Source of the DNA: FEN-1219 sp964503125
GTDB lineage: Bacteria > Pseudomonadota > Gammaproteobacteria > Steroidobacterales > Rariloculaceae
NCBI GenBank assembly: GCA_964503125.1
Contig: CAZCZE010000009.1
Coordinates: 109,009 to 173,008 of the forward strand
Direction: 5' to 3'
DNA length: 64,000 bases
The position numbers and the translations under genes were made by a program. A model generated the notes under the pieces. The model did no database searches. It was not told the DNA's origin and saw only the letters and a program-made list of their open reading frames with translations. Numbering within the stretch: position 1 is the stretch's first letter; each line of letters starts with the position of its first letter. Below, one piece after another: positions 24,066 through 31,973 of this stretch.

Positions 24066-26338
24066 GCCGCGATCGCATGCGTATTCCGGAGTTCTACAAG
24101 CTCAGCGTCGAGGAGCGCGTGCGGGCCGTGCACGACCGCGGGCTCATCGACTCTGAGGATTTCCGCGCGCTGACCACGGGCGAGCACACGCTCAATCTCG
24201 ACTCTGCCGACAAGATGATCGAGAACGTCGTCGGCGTCATGGGCATGCCGCTGGGCTTAGGCATGAACCTCGTCGTCAACGACAAGCAGTACATCGTGCC
24301 GATGGTCGTCGAGGAGCCGTCGGTCATTGCGGCGCTCGGCTCGGCCTGCAAGCTCGTGCGCGCCTGCGGTGGCTTCCAGACCGAGGCCACGGACCCGATC
24401 CTCATCGGCCAGATTCAGATCCTGAACCTGCCCGACATCGAAAAAGCGAAGCGCGCGCTGCGCGAACGCAAGCAGGACATCATCAACCTCGCGAACAGCC
24501 TGCATCCCAACATGGTCGCGCGCGGCGGCGGCGCTCGCGACATCGAGCTGTTCGTTCATCCGCTGCCGTCGAGCGCGAAGCAAATGCTCGTGGTGCACCT
24601 GCTCGTCGACACGCGCGACGCGATGGGCGCGAATCTCGTCAACGGCATGTGCGAGGGCGTAGCACCCTTGGTCGAGTCGATCACGGGCGGCGAGGTGTTC
24701 TTGCGGATCCTCTCGAATCTCACCGACCGCTCGCTCGTGCGCGCGCACTGCAAGATTCCCGTCGAGCAGCTCGCGGGCCGCGGCTACACGGGCGTGCAAG
24801 CGCGCGACGGCATCATCGTCGCGGCCGAGTTCGCGGCCGTCGATCCGTACCGCGCGGCCACGCACAACAAAGGCATCATGAACGGCATCGACCCGGTCGC
24901 GATCGCGACGGGCAACGACTGGCGCGCGATCGAGGCCGGTGCGCACGCCTACGCCGCGCGCGGTGGACGCTACTCGTCGCTGACTGATTGGTGGGCCGAC
25001 GAGCAGGGCAACCTCTGCGGCCGCATCGAGCTGCCGATCAAGGTGGGCATCGTCGGCGCGCCGATCGAGTCGAACCCGACCGTCGCGCTCAACCTGCGGC
25101 TGCTCGGAGTGCACACGGCGACCGAGCTTGCGCAGGTCATGGGGGCCGTCGGCCTCGCGCAGAACTTCGCGGCGATTCGGGCACTCGCCACCGAAGGCAT
25201 CCAAAAAGGCCACATGACGCTGCACGCGCGCAGTGTGGTGACGGCGGCCGGCGCGCCCAAGGAAATTTTCGACGAGGTGCTCGAGCGGCTCGTGCAGAGC
25301 GGCGTCATCAAGGTTTGGAAAGCGCAAGAGCTCCTCACCGAAGTGCAAGACGAGCGCAAGCGCGCGGCCGCCGGGCCCAGACTTAAGCGCAGCAAGGAAG
25401 CCGCAATGGGCGTGGGCTACGGCAAAGTGATCCTGCTCGGCGAGCACGCCGTCGTCTACGGCCGGCACGCTATCGCGGTGCCGATTCCGCTCACGATCAA
25501 AGCGCTCGTCGAGGACTGCGACGAGGGCATTCATCTCTTGATTCCGCGCTGGAACGTCGAGTACCGGCTCGCGACGAATCCAAGCGAGCGGCGGTCGTTC
25601 GAGCGGCCCGCGGGCGTCGTGCTCGACGAGCTCGGCTTGAGCAAGCGCGCCATGCGCATCGAGGTATTTCCCGAGGTGCCGCGCAGCATGGGGCTCGGCG
25701 GCTCGGCGGCGATGGCCGTCGCGATCGTGCGCGCGCTCGACAAGCACTTCCAGTTACGGTTGTCCGACGCCGAAGTCAATCGCCTCGCGTTCGAGTCGGA
25801 GAAGATGGCGCATGGCAGCCCGAGCGGCCTCGACAACACGCTCGCGTGCTACGGCAAGCCGCTCGTGTTCCGCATGGGCGATCCGCCGCTCGTCGAGACG
25901 CTGAACATTCGCACGCCGATTCCCGCCGTCATCGGCATGACTGGGCGCGAAGGCTTGACGGCGACGACCGTGGGCCGCGTCCGCGAGGCGTGGCAGCAGG
26001 ACAATAAGCTATATGAGCGCATCTTCGACCAGATCGACGCCCTGACCCTGCGCGGTATTCAGGCCATACAAGACAATGACTTGCCAACGCTCGGCCAGCT
26101 CATGAACGTATGCCAGGGCATGCTGAACGCCCTGCAGGTATCGACGCCCGAGCTCGAGAAAGTGTGCGCGATCGCCCGCGAGAACGGGGCCCTTGGTGCC
26201 AAGCTCACGGGCGGAGGGGGCGGCGGTTCGATCATCGCCATTTGCGACGGGGACACCGAGCCCGTCGTGAGCGCGATTCGTGCGGCGGGCTTCCAGGCCA
26301 TGCCGGTGCAACTCGGAGCGGATTTGAATGGCGCGTGA
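24062..26338 (+). CDS. HMG-CoA reductase / mevalonate kinase fusion protein
   Basis: One uninterrupted 758-codon frame encodes two consecutive mevalonate-pathway enzymes. Residues 1-440 are a class II HMG-CoA reductase: VPMVVEEPSVIAALGSACK with the catalytic Glu near 80-98, an internal NAD(P)-domain with DTRDAMGANLVNGMCEG, ATGNDWRAIEAGAHAYAAR near 283-300 and the catalytic His in GHMTLHARSV near 385. Residues 449-758 are a mevalonate kinase: GKVILLGEHAVVYGRHAIAV, the ATP loop MGLGGSAAMAVAIVRAL near 543-559, HGSPSGLDNTLACYG and the end loop KLTGGGGGGSIIAI. A Lys/Arg-rich linker joins them. The Met at 449 has a strong ribosome site in front, so a free kinase may also be made. Confidence 0.93.
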   Translation: MSRDRMRIPEFYKLSVEERVRAVHDRGLIDSEDFRALTTGEHTLNLDSADKMIENVVGVMGMPLGLGMNLVVNDKQYIVPMVVEEPSVIAALGSACKLVRACGGFQTEATDPILIGQIQILNLPDIEKAKRALRERKQDIINLANSLHPNMVARGGGARDIELFVHPLPSSAKQMLVVHLLVDTRDAMGANLVNGMCEGVAPLVESITGGEVFLRILSNLTDRSLVRAHCKIPVEQLAGRGYTGVQARDGIIVAAEFAAVDPYRAATHNKGIMNGIDPVAIATGNDWRAIEAGAHAYAARGGRYSSLTDWWADEQGNLCGRIELPIKVGIVGAPIESNPTVALNLRLLGVHTATELAQVMGAVGLAQNFAAIRALATEGIQKGHMTLHARSVVTAAGAPKEIFDEVLERLVQSGVIKVWKAQELLTEVQDERKRAAAGPRLKRSKEAAMGVGYGKVILLGEHAVVYGRHAIAVPIPLTIKALVEDCDEGIHLLIPRWNVEYRLATNPSERRSFERPAGVVLDELGLSKRAMRIEVFPEVPRSMGLGGSAAMAVAIVRALDKHFQLRLSDAEVNRLAFESEKMAHGSPSGLDNTLACYGKPLVFRMGDPPLVETLNIRTPIPAVIGMTGREGLTATTVGRVREAWQQDNKLYERIFDQIDALTLRGIQAIQDNDLPTLGQLMNVCQGMLNALQVSTPELEKVCAIARENGALGAKLTGGGGGGSIIAICDGDTEPVVSAIRAAGFQAMPVQLGADLNGA
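25394..25408 (+). promoter_or_regulatory. Possible internal ribosome site for a free mevalonate kinase
   Basis: AAGGAAG at 25394-25400 lies five bases before an in-frame ATG at 25406-25408, exactly where the mevalonate kinase domain begins (residue 449 of the fusion). This could allow a separate kinase to be translated from the same mRNA. The match could be chance, because the linker is rich in Lys/Arg codons that yield AAG and GAA. Confidence 0.35.
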
Positions 26339-26903
26339 CGAGATCGTCTCGAACGCAAGCGAGCAGCTGATCCTCGTCGACGATCAAGATCGCGAGATCG
26401 GCTTCAAGCCCAAGGCCGATTGCCACTCAGGAAACGGCGTCTTGCATCGTGCGTTCTCGATCTTCGTCTTCAACTCTCGACAGGAGCTGCTGCTCCAACA
26501 GCGCAGTCTGAGCAAGATGCTCTGGCCGGGTTTCTGGTCGAACACGTGCTGCTCGCACCCGCGCAGGGGCGAGACGCTCGGCGTCGCCGTGGCCAGGCGC
26601 CTTACGCAGGAGCTCGGCTTCACGTGTCCGCTCGAGTATCTCTACAAGTTCAAATATCATGCACAGTTCGGTGCCATAGGCGCCGAACACGAGTTATGCT
26701 CGGTGTACTTCGGCCGTTACGACGGCCCCGTGGACGCCAACGTCAACGAGATCGCCGCGTGGCGGTTCGTGGGCGTCGAGGCGCTCGAGCGCGAGCTCGA
26801 AGCGGCGCCCGAGACGTTCACGCCTTGGTTCAAGATGGAGTGGGTGCACATCAAGGCCAACTACCTGGACGGGATGTTGGCGAGCACCGGCACGGACGGC
26901 TAA
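26328..26903 (+). CDS. idi: Isopentenyl-diphosphate delta-isomerase, type I
   Basis: Interconverts IPP and DMAPP, which the mevalonate route requires because it makes only IPP. The 191-residue Nudix-fold protein shows HRAFSIFVFNSRQELLLQQR near residues 40-60 and the catalytic Cys in WSNTCCSHPRRGE near 70-83. The metal/acid site follows in FKYHAQFGAIGAEHELCSVYFG, with conserved Glu residues. Both hallmarks of type I Idi (Cys in TCCSHP, Glu in EHEL) are present. It starts inside the end of the fusion gene (11-bp overlap) and is followed by hpnH after 22 bp with an AGGAG ribosome site. Confidence 0.95.
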   Translation: MARDEIVSNASEQLILVDDQDREIGFKPKADCHSGNGVLHRAFSIFVFNSRQELLLQQRSLSKMLWPGFWSNTCCSHPRRGETLGVAVARRLTQELGFTCPLEYLYKFKYHAQFGAIGAEHELCSVYFGRYDGPVDANVNEIAAWRFVGVEALERELEAAPETFTPWFKMEWVHIKANYLDGMLASTGTDG

Positions 26904-26925
26904 GCGACGAACAGCAGGAGAGCGA

Positions 26926-28041
26926 ATGAGTATCCCGGTCGTACAAACGTATCGCATCGCGCGTTACATCCTCGAGCAGAAGCTGAAGGGCAACAAGCGT
27001 TATCCGCTCGTGCTCATGCTCGAGCCGCTGTTCCAGTGCAACCTCGCGTGCTCGGGCTGCGGCAAGATCGATTACCCGGACGAAATCCTGCGCAAGCGCA
27101 TGTCGGTCGAGGACGCGCTCAACGCCGTCGACGAGTGCGGTGCCCCGGTCGTCTCGATTCCCGGCGGCGAGCCGCTCATTCACAAGGAGATGCCGCAGAT
27201 CGTCGAGGGCATCATCGCGCGCAAGAAATTCGTCTACCTTTGCACGAACGCGCTGCTGCTCGAGCAGAAGCTCGACCAGTACCAGCCGTCGCCTTACCTG
27301 ACGTTCTCGATTCACTTGGACGGCAATCGCGACCGCCACGACGCGTCGGTGTGCCGCGACGGCACGTTCGACAGGGCCGTCTCCGCAATCAAGGCCGCGC
27401 GCGCCAAGGGGTTCCGCGTCACGGCGAACTGCACGTTGTACGCGGGCGAGGATCCCGAGGACGTCGCGAATTTCTTCGACTTCACGAACACACTCGGCGT
27501 CGAAGGCGTCATGATGTCGCCCGGCTACAGCTACCAGCACGCACCGCGCCAGGACGTGTTCCTCGGCCGCAAGAAGTCGAAGGAGCTGTTCCGCGAGATC
27601 TTCAGGATCGGCAAGAAGCGCGGCAGCAAGTGGCACTTCAATCAGTCGAGCCTGTTCGTCGACTTCCTCGCCGGCAATCAGAGCTATCAGTGCACGCCGT
27701 GGGCGAACCCGACGTACAACGTGTTCGGTTGGCAGAAGCCGTGCTACTTGCTCGTCGACGAAGGTTACGCCAAGAGCTTCAACGAGCTCATGGAGACCAC
27801 GGAGTGGGACAAGTACGGCGTCGGCCGCAACCCGAAGTGCGACAACTGCATGGCGCACTGCGGCTACGAGGGCACAGCGGTCGAGCACACGATCTCGAGT
27901 CCGCTCACGGCGCTCGGCGTGTTCCTGTTCGGCCCGCGCCTCGAAGGCGAGATGGCGCCCGAGCTGCCCGTGCTCCACGGGGGCGCGCCGGGTATCGCGA
28001 TTCCCGTCGATCAGATCGGGCGCATCAACCGCAAGTCGTAG
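26926..28041 (+). CDS. hpnH: Adenosyl-hopene transferase, radical SAM
   Basis: HpnH adds the 5'-deoxyadenosyl group of SAM to diploptene, the first step of bacteriohopane side-chain synthesis. The 371-residue radical SAM protein carries the iron-sulfur motif CNLACSGC (C38, C42, C45), then VSIPGGEPLIHKEMP near 85-99 and an SPASM-like C-terminal part with KCDNCMAHCGYEGTA near 305-319. Length and motifs match HpnH closely. It ends the compact run that starts with squalene synthase at 16643. The 127-nt structured element, copy 2, separates it from hpnB. Confidence 0.96.
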   Translation: MSIPVVQTYRIARYILEQKLKGNKRYPLVLMLEPLFQCNLACSGCGKIDYPDEILRKRMSVEDALNAVDECGAPVVSIPGGEPLIHKEMPQIVEGIIARKKFVYLCTNALLLEQKLDQYQPSPYLTFSIHLDGNRDRHDASVCRDGTFDRAVSAIKAARAKGFRVTANCTLYAGEDPEDVANFFDFTNTLGVEGVMMSPGYSYQHAPRQDVFLGRKKSKELFREIFRIGKKRGSKWHFNQSSLFVDFLAGNQSYQCTPWANPTYNVFGWQKPCYLLVDEGYAKSFNELMETTEWDKYGVGRNPKCDNCMAHCGYEGTAVEHTISSPLTALGVFLFGPRLEGEMAPELPVLHGGAPGIAIPVDQIGRINRKS

Positions 28042-28053
28042 CTCGTTAACCCC

Positions 28054-28180
28054 GGATTTCTCGCCGCGCGCAATGCGGCCCTTTCGAGACACGCCGGACG
28101 ACCGTCCCTGGGGCTCGTCGGCGCACTTCCCTGTGCGCCGACGGTCTCGAAAGGGCCGCATTGCACGCGGCGAGAAATCC
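28054..28180 (-). repeat. 127-nt palindromic structured element, copy 2
   Basis: Second copy, the same length as copy 1 and inverted relative to it. Arms are 28054-28090 and 28144-28180. Read on the minus strand, 36 pairs are canonical and position 16 is a U-G wobble, the same position as in copy 1; read on the plus strand that pair would be a C-A mismatch. Compared with copy 1 the arms differ at 12 of 37 positions with all partner bases changed to match. The interior hairpin TCGGCGCAC/GTGCGCCGA closes on the loop AGGGAA, and a second AGGGA loop sits on CC/GG, where copy 1 has GC/GC. It lies between hpnH and hpnB. Confidence 0.9.
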
Positions 28181-28197
28181 TCCTCTGGCTTGTTCAC

Positions 28198-29391
28198 GTG
28201 ACCGTGCTACTCGCCGTCCTTTGCTCCCTCGCGCTGCTGGCATGGGTGGGTGTCCTGCTCGCGCCGCACCAGCCGCATTGCACGCGCGAACGCCTCGAGG
28301 CCGACCCGGCCGCGCCTGACGATCTTAAGTCGGTCACGGTGCTCATCCCGGCGCGCGACGAAGCGGCGTCGATTGGCAGGACCGTCGGCTCGCTCGCGGC
28401 GCAGGGGCGGGGACTTACGGTCGTCGTCGTCGACGACGAGTCGGGTGACGGCACGGCCGAGGCGGCGAGCGCGGCCGCGCGGGCAGCCGGCCGCGAGCTC
28501 GAGCTGCGGGTCATCTCAGGCGGACCGTTGCCGCCCGGTTGGGCCGGCAAGCTCTGGGCGCTCGAGCAAGGGTTCGCCGTTGTCCACCGGCCGTACGTCT
28601 TGCTGCTCGACGCGGACATCGAGGTCGCGCCCGGGCTCGTGGCGACGCTGCTGCGCGAGGCCCGCGCGCGCGACGCGAGCCTCGTCTCGCTCATGGCCGA
28701 GCTCCACTGCACGACGTTTTGGGAACGCCTGCTGACCCCCGCGTTCGTGCTGTTCTTCAAGCTGCTCTATCCCTTCGCTTGGGTTGCCGACCCGCGCCGG
28801 CGCACGGCGGCCGCGGCCGGCGGCTGCATGCTCGTGCGCTGCGACGCGCTGCGCGCCATCGGCGGCTTCGCCGCGATTCGCGGCGCGCTCATCGACGACT
28901 GCACGTTGGCCGCCGCGCTCAAGCGCGCGCGCCCGCCGATCTGGCTCGGCATGACCCACTCGGTGCGCAGCCTGCGCGAGTACCCGGCGCTTCGCGATTT
29001 CTGGAGCATGGTGAGCCGCAGCGCGTTCACGCAGCTGCGCTATTCGACGGCCCTGCTGCTCGTCGTGATCGTGCTCATGGTCGTGACGTTGCTCGCGCCC
29101 GTGGCGGGGACGATCGTCGCGGCTACGACCGGCGATCTGCGCCTCGCGGCGCTGGCGGTCGGGGCCTGGCTCGCGCTCGGCGCGGCGTATTGGCCGCTCG
29201 TCCGTTTCTACGGGCTGCCCGCCGTTTGGGCGCTGACGCTGCCGGCCGCGGGCGCGTTGTTCCTCGCCATGACCGTGAGCTCGGCCGTCGGGTTCTGGCG
29301 CGGCACCGGGGCGAGCTGGAAGGCGCGACAGTACGGCCGGCCTTCGGAAGCGCCGCCGATCGAACCAGGCTCGGGCACGCCGCCCAGTTGA
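28198..29391 (+). CDS. hpnB: Hopene-associated glycosyltransferase
   Basis: A 397-residue membrane-anchored family 2 glycosyltransferase of the HpnB type. It has one N-terminal membrane helix (residues 1-20), a GT-A domain opening with VTVLIPARDEAASIGRTVGS near 43-62, the DDESGDGTAEAA nucleotide-sugar site near 79-90, LLLDADIEVAPGLVATLL near 136-153 with the metal-binding DxD, and GGCMLVRCDALRAIGGF near 207-223. Three C-terminal helices follow between about 285 and 370. The HpnB partner substrate is not firmly known; transfer of a sugar to the hopanoid headgroup is the usual proposal. Start is GTG at 28198, 17 bp after the structured element. Confidence 0.9.
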   Translation: MTVLLAVLCSLALLAWVGVLLAPHQPHCTRERLEADPAAPDDLKSVTVLIPARDEAASIGRTVGSLAAQGRGLTVVVVDDESGDGTAEAASAAARAAGRELELRVISGGPLPPGWAGKLWALEQGFAVVHRPYVLLLDADIEVAPGLVATLLREARARDASLVSLMAELHCTTFWERLLTPAFVLFFKLLYPFAWVADPRRRTAAAAGGCMLVRCDALRAIGGFAAIRGALIDDCTLAAALKRARPPIWLGMTHSVRSLREYPALRDFWSMVSRSAFTQLRYSTALLLVVIVLMVVTLLAPVAGTIVAATTGDLRLAALAVGAWLALGAAYWPLVRFYGLPAVWALTLPAAGALFLAMTVSSAVGFWRGTGASWKARQYGRPSEAPPIEPGSGTPPS

Positions 29392-29461
29392 TCGTCGTGG
29401 CCGCTTCTCGTAACGTGAGGTCGCCTGACTTCTGTTGACGACAGGGGAGCGGTCAGCCGAT

Positions 29462-30745
29462 ATGGCTTCCGGTATTGCAGCGCCGAGGAGCGGGGCGTCA
29501 CTGCACCGAGCGTGGGGCGCGTCATCGCTCGCCTTTGTCTTGCTCAACGCGTTCGGTACCCAAGGCGTCGCACAGCCCGCTGCGGGCGAAGATTCGCGGC
29601 CGGTTGCCGAGAGCCGCATCGCCCTCCGGGAGTGGACCAAGGTCAAGGAAGACTACGAGGCCAGCATCGCCGCGGAAGAGTCGCGCAACGGGCCGTTCTC
29701 GCCGGCATTGGTCGAATTGCTCGTCGCGCTCGGCTTGGCCCATCAGGAGTACGGGCGCAACGATCTCGCGGTCGAGGTGCTCGCGCGGGCTCTGCAGGTG
29801 CGGCGCGCCAACGAAGGGCTCTACACGTTCGAGCAGGTGCCGTTGCTCAAGCAACTCATGATGAACGAAGCCGCGCTCGGCAGGGTGTCCGAGGCCGTCG
29901 AGTTCCAGAACCGTATGCTCGATCTCGCGCGGCGCAACAGCGACGACCTGCGCAGCGTGCCGATCTTCCGCGAGGCCGGCGATCGGCAACTAGCGCTCTA
30001 CGAACGCTACCTCGCCGGCGAGATCCCGGGGCAGTTCGAGGTCAGCATCGCGCCGGCCGGTTTCGGGTCGGCCGGCCGTCGCGGCACGCCGCCGCGCTTC
30101 GGGCCCTGGGGAGCGCGCAGCAATTACGTGGCCGCGATCCGCAGTATCCTGCGCAACGAGAGCTACGGACACGAGGATCTGCTCGAGCTCGAACGCAGCC
30201 TCACCCGTAGCTACTACCTCGAAGCTGCTGCACGCGGCCCGCGCGAATGGACGGGGTCGGCGCACGGCCTGGGGCGCCAGAGCTACCGCCGCCGAGTGGC
30301 GTACAGCGTCATCAATTCGGGCGAGGCGTTCGAGTTTGCCAAGGCGCTCGTCGAGCTCGCGGATTGGGATTTGCTGTTCTCGCGCAACGGCACCGCCGTC
30401 GACGGTTACGACGAAGCCTACGCGCTGCTCAGGACAGAGAACGTGTCCGACGCCGAGATCCGCACCTTGTTTCCGCTCGACGAGCCCGTCCGGCTCCCCA
30501 CGTTCGCGGCGAACCCGCTCGCGGCGGCCGAGAGCGCGCCCGACGACGCGGGCTACGTCGACGTCACGTTCGAGGTCAGCAAGTACGGCGTAGCACGCAA
30601 GATCGACGTCGTCGGCATGTCCTCGGAGTCGCTCGACGACCTCGGCAGGGACGTCGCGAGAGCGGTGGCCGTCGGCCGCTTCCGCCCGCGGCCCACGAGC
30701 GACGGCGACGCGCCGTTCCGGCTGCGCTACCACGTCGAGCAGTGA
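29462..30745 (+). CDS. Exported TPR-like protein with TonB-type C-terminal domain
   Basis: A 427-residue protein of unknown function. Residues 1-38 look like a signal sequence ending near GVAQPAAG. Helical repeats between about 60 and 180 resemble TPRs (PALVELLVALGLAHQEYGRN, LAVEVLARALQVRRANEGLY). The last 70 residues (DVTFEVSKYGVARKIDVVG, VGRFRPRP) match the C-terminal domain of TonB-like energy transducers, as in periplasmic proteins that carry this fold without a membrane anchor. A GGGGAG lies 12 bases upstream of ATG 29462; a TTG at 29435 is an alternative. It follows hpnB by 70 bp on the same strand, which suggests an envelope role, but no motif shows a link to hopanoids. Confidence 0.7.
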   Translation: MASGIAAPRSGASLHRAWGASSLAFVLLNAFGTQGVAQPAAGEDSRPVAESRIALREWTKVKEDYEASIAAEESRNGPFSPALVELLVALGLAHQEYGRNDLAVEVLARALQVRRANEGLYTFEQVPLLKQLMMNEAALGRVSEAVEFQNRMLDLARRNSDDLRSVPIFREAGDRQLALYERYLAGEIPGQFEVSIAPAGFGSAGRRGTPPRFGPWGARSNYVAAIRSILRNESYGHEDLLELERSLTRSYYLEAAARGPREWTGSAHGLGRQSYRRRVAYSVINSGEAFEFAKALVELADWDLLFSRNGTAVDGYDEAYALLRTENVSDAEIRTLFPLDEPVRLPTFAANPLAAAESAPDDAGYVDVTFEVSKYGVARKIDVVGMSSESLDDLGRDVARAVAVGRFRPRPTSDGDAPFRLRYHVEQ

Positions 30746-30820
30746 CAGCTGGGCTTCCGAGGCTCGGAAGCCCTGGAGCGCCGCGCAGATGACTGCGACC
30801 GACGTCGAGCCCCACCTGCC

Positions 30821-31525
30821 TTGAGCCACCGCGACGAGTTTCGGCGCGGATTACGCGACATCGTCGCGCCGTCGCTCGGCATCTCCGCGTGGGCGCTCGT
30901 TACGGGCGTCGCGATGATCAAGAGCGGTCTCACGGTGCCGCTCGCCGCGCTCATGAGCCTCACCGTCTACGCCGGCAGCGCGCAGCTCGCGGCGCTGCCG
31001 CTCATCGCTGCGGGCGCGCCGCTCTGGGTGGTCTGGGCCACGGCGGCTTGCATGAACCTGCGCTTCGTGATCTTCAGCGCGCACTGGCGCAAGTACTTCG
31101 GCCACTTGCCGCGCACGCAGCGGTTGCTGCTCACCTATCTCGCCACCGACCTGAACTACGTGCTGTTCCTGCGGCGATTTCCGGAGCCCACGCCTAAGCC
31201 CGAGCAGATTCCGTACTACCTCGGCAGCGCCACGTGGAGTTGGCTCAGCTGGCAGATCCCGGCCTTCGCGGGCATCGTGCTCGCGGATCGCGTGCCCGAG
31301 GAGTAGGGGCTCGGGTTCGCCGGCGTGCTCGCGCTGCTCGGCCTTGCGTACTCGACGCTCTCCGGGCGCAAGAGCTGGATTGCGGCCGTCGCGGCGGCGG
31401 TCGTCGCCGTCGCGGCGTTCGCGCTGCCGCTGCGGCTCAACATCGTCATCGCGATCGCGGCCGGCGTCGCCATCGGCCTCCTGCTCGATCGGCGGTGGCC
31501 CGACGCTACGGAGGAGCGCGCGTGA
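30821..31525 (+). pseudogene. azlC: AzlC-like branched-chain amino acid exporter, interrupted by in-frame stop
   Basis: AzlC and AzlD form a two-component exporter of branched-chain amino acids. The frame begins at TTG 30821 (a poor start) with EFRRGLRDIVAPSLGISAWA, and SLTVYAGSAQLAALPLIAAG is diagnostic. It meets TAG at 31304-31306. The same frame then continues as GLGFAGVLALLGLAYSTLSG and LNIVIAIAAGVAIGLLLD to a TGA at 31523-31525, restoring the usual length and joining azlD by overlap. A Trp codon TGG to TAG change is the simplest reading. It may be a true nonsense mutation or a base-call error; without the last two helices the protein is probably inactive. Confidence 0.85.
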
Positions 31526-31854
31526 TGTCGCCCTCGGCAGCCTTCGTCGTCATCGTCGGGATGGCCGCGATCACGGTCGTCACGCGCAGCTTCTTCCTGC
31601 TCACGCACCGCGAGTGGCCGCTGCCGAGCTGGGTCATGCAGGGCTTGCGCTACGCGCCGCTCGCGGCGCTCGCCGCCATCATCGCGCCCGAGGTCCTCGT
31701 GACCGACGGCGCGCTCATCGGCACGTGGCAGGATGCGCGGCTGCTCGCCGTCGCGGCCGGCACGGCCTACTTCGTCTGGCGGCGCGGCATTCTCGGCATG
31801 ATCGTCGTCGGCACAAGCGTGCTGCTCGCGCTGCGGCTCGGACTCGGTTGGTAG
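31525..31854 (+). CDS. azlD: AzlD-like branched-chain amino acid exporter subunit
   Basis: The small partner of AzlC: 109 residues with four hydrophobic segments near 5-22, 38-58, 62-82 and 88-105. ITVVTRSFFLLTHREWPLPS near residues 15-35 and LRYAPLAALAAIIAPEVL are characteristic of AzlD. It starts at ATG 31525, sharing bases with the azlC stop (GTG at 31522 is an alternative one codon earlier). It seems intact while azlC is interrupted, so the transporter as a whole may be recently lost. The 119-bp gap to hpnM holds no gene I can support. Confidence 0.87.
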   Translation: MSPSAAFVVIVGMAAITVVTRSFFLLTHREWPLPSWVMQGLRYAPLAALAAIIAPEVLVTDGALIGTWQDARLLAVAAGTAYFVWRRGILGMIVVGTSVLLALRLGLGW

Positions 31855-31973
31855 CGGGCGCGCGGGTGCCCAAGAAGGTCCTGCCGGAACGCCGCGCGGC
31901 GCACGAGCCGCATGCCGCGCCGCGTTGACCGCGGACTGGCACGCGGCGCGCGCGGCGTGAAACAATCACGCGC

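Noticed and set aside
31866..31928. Short frame from GTG 31866 beginning VPKKVLPERR, resembling the start of a DUF2256 protein
   Set aside because: It lacks the CxxC and the rest of the DUF2256 core and stops after 20 codons; too little to support a gene.
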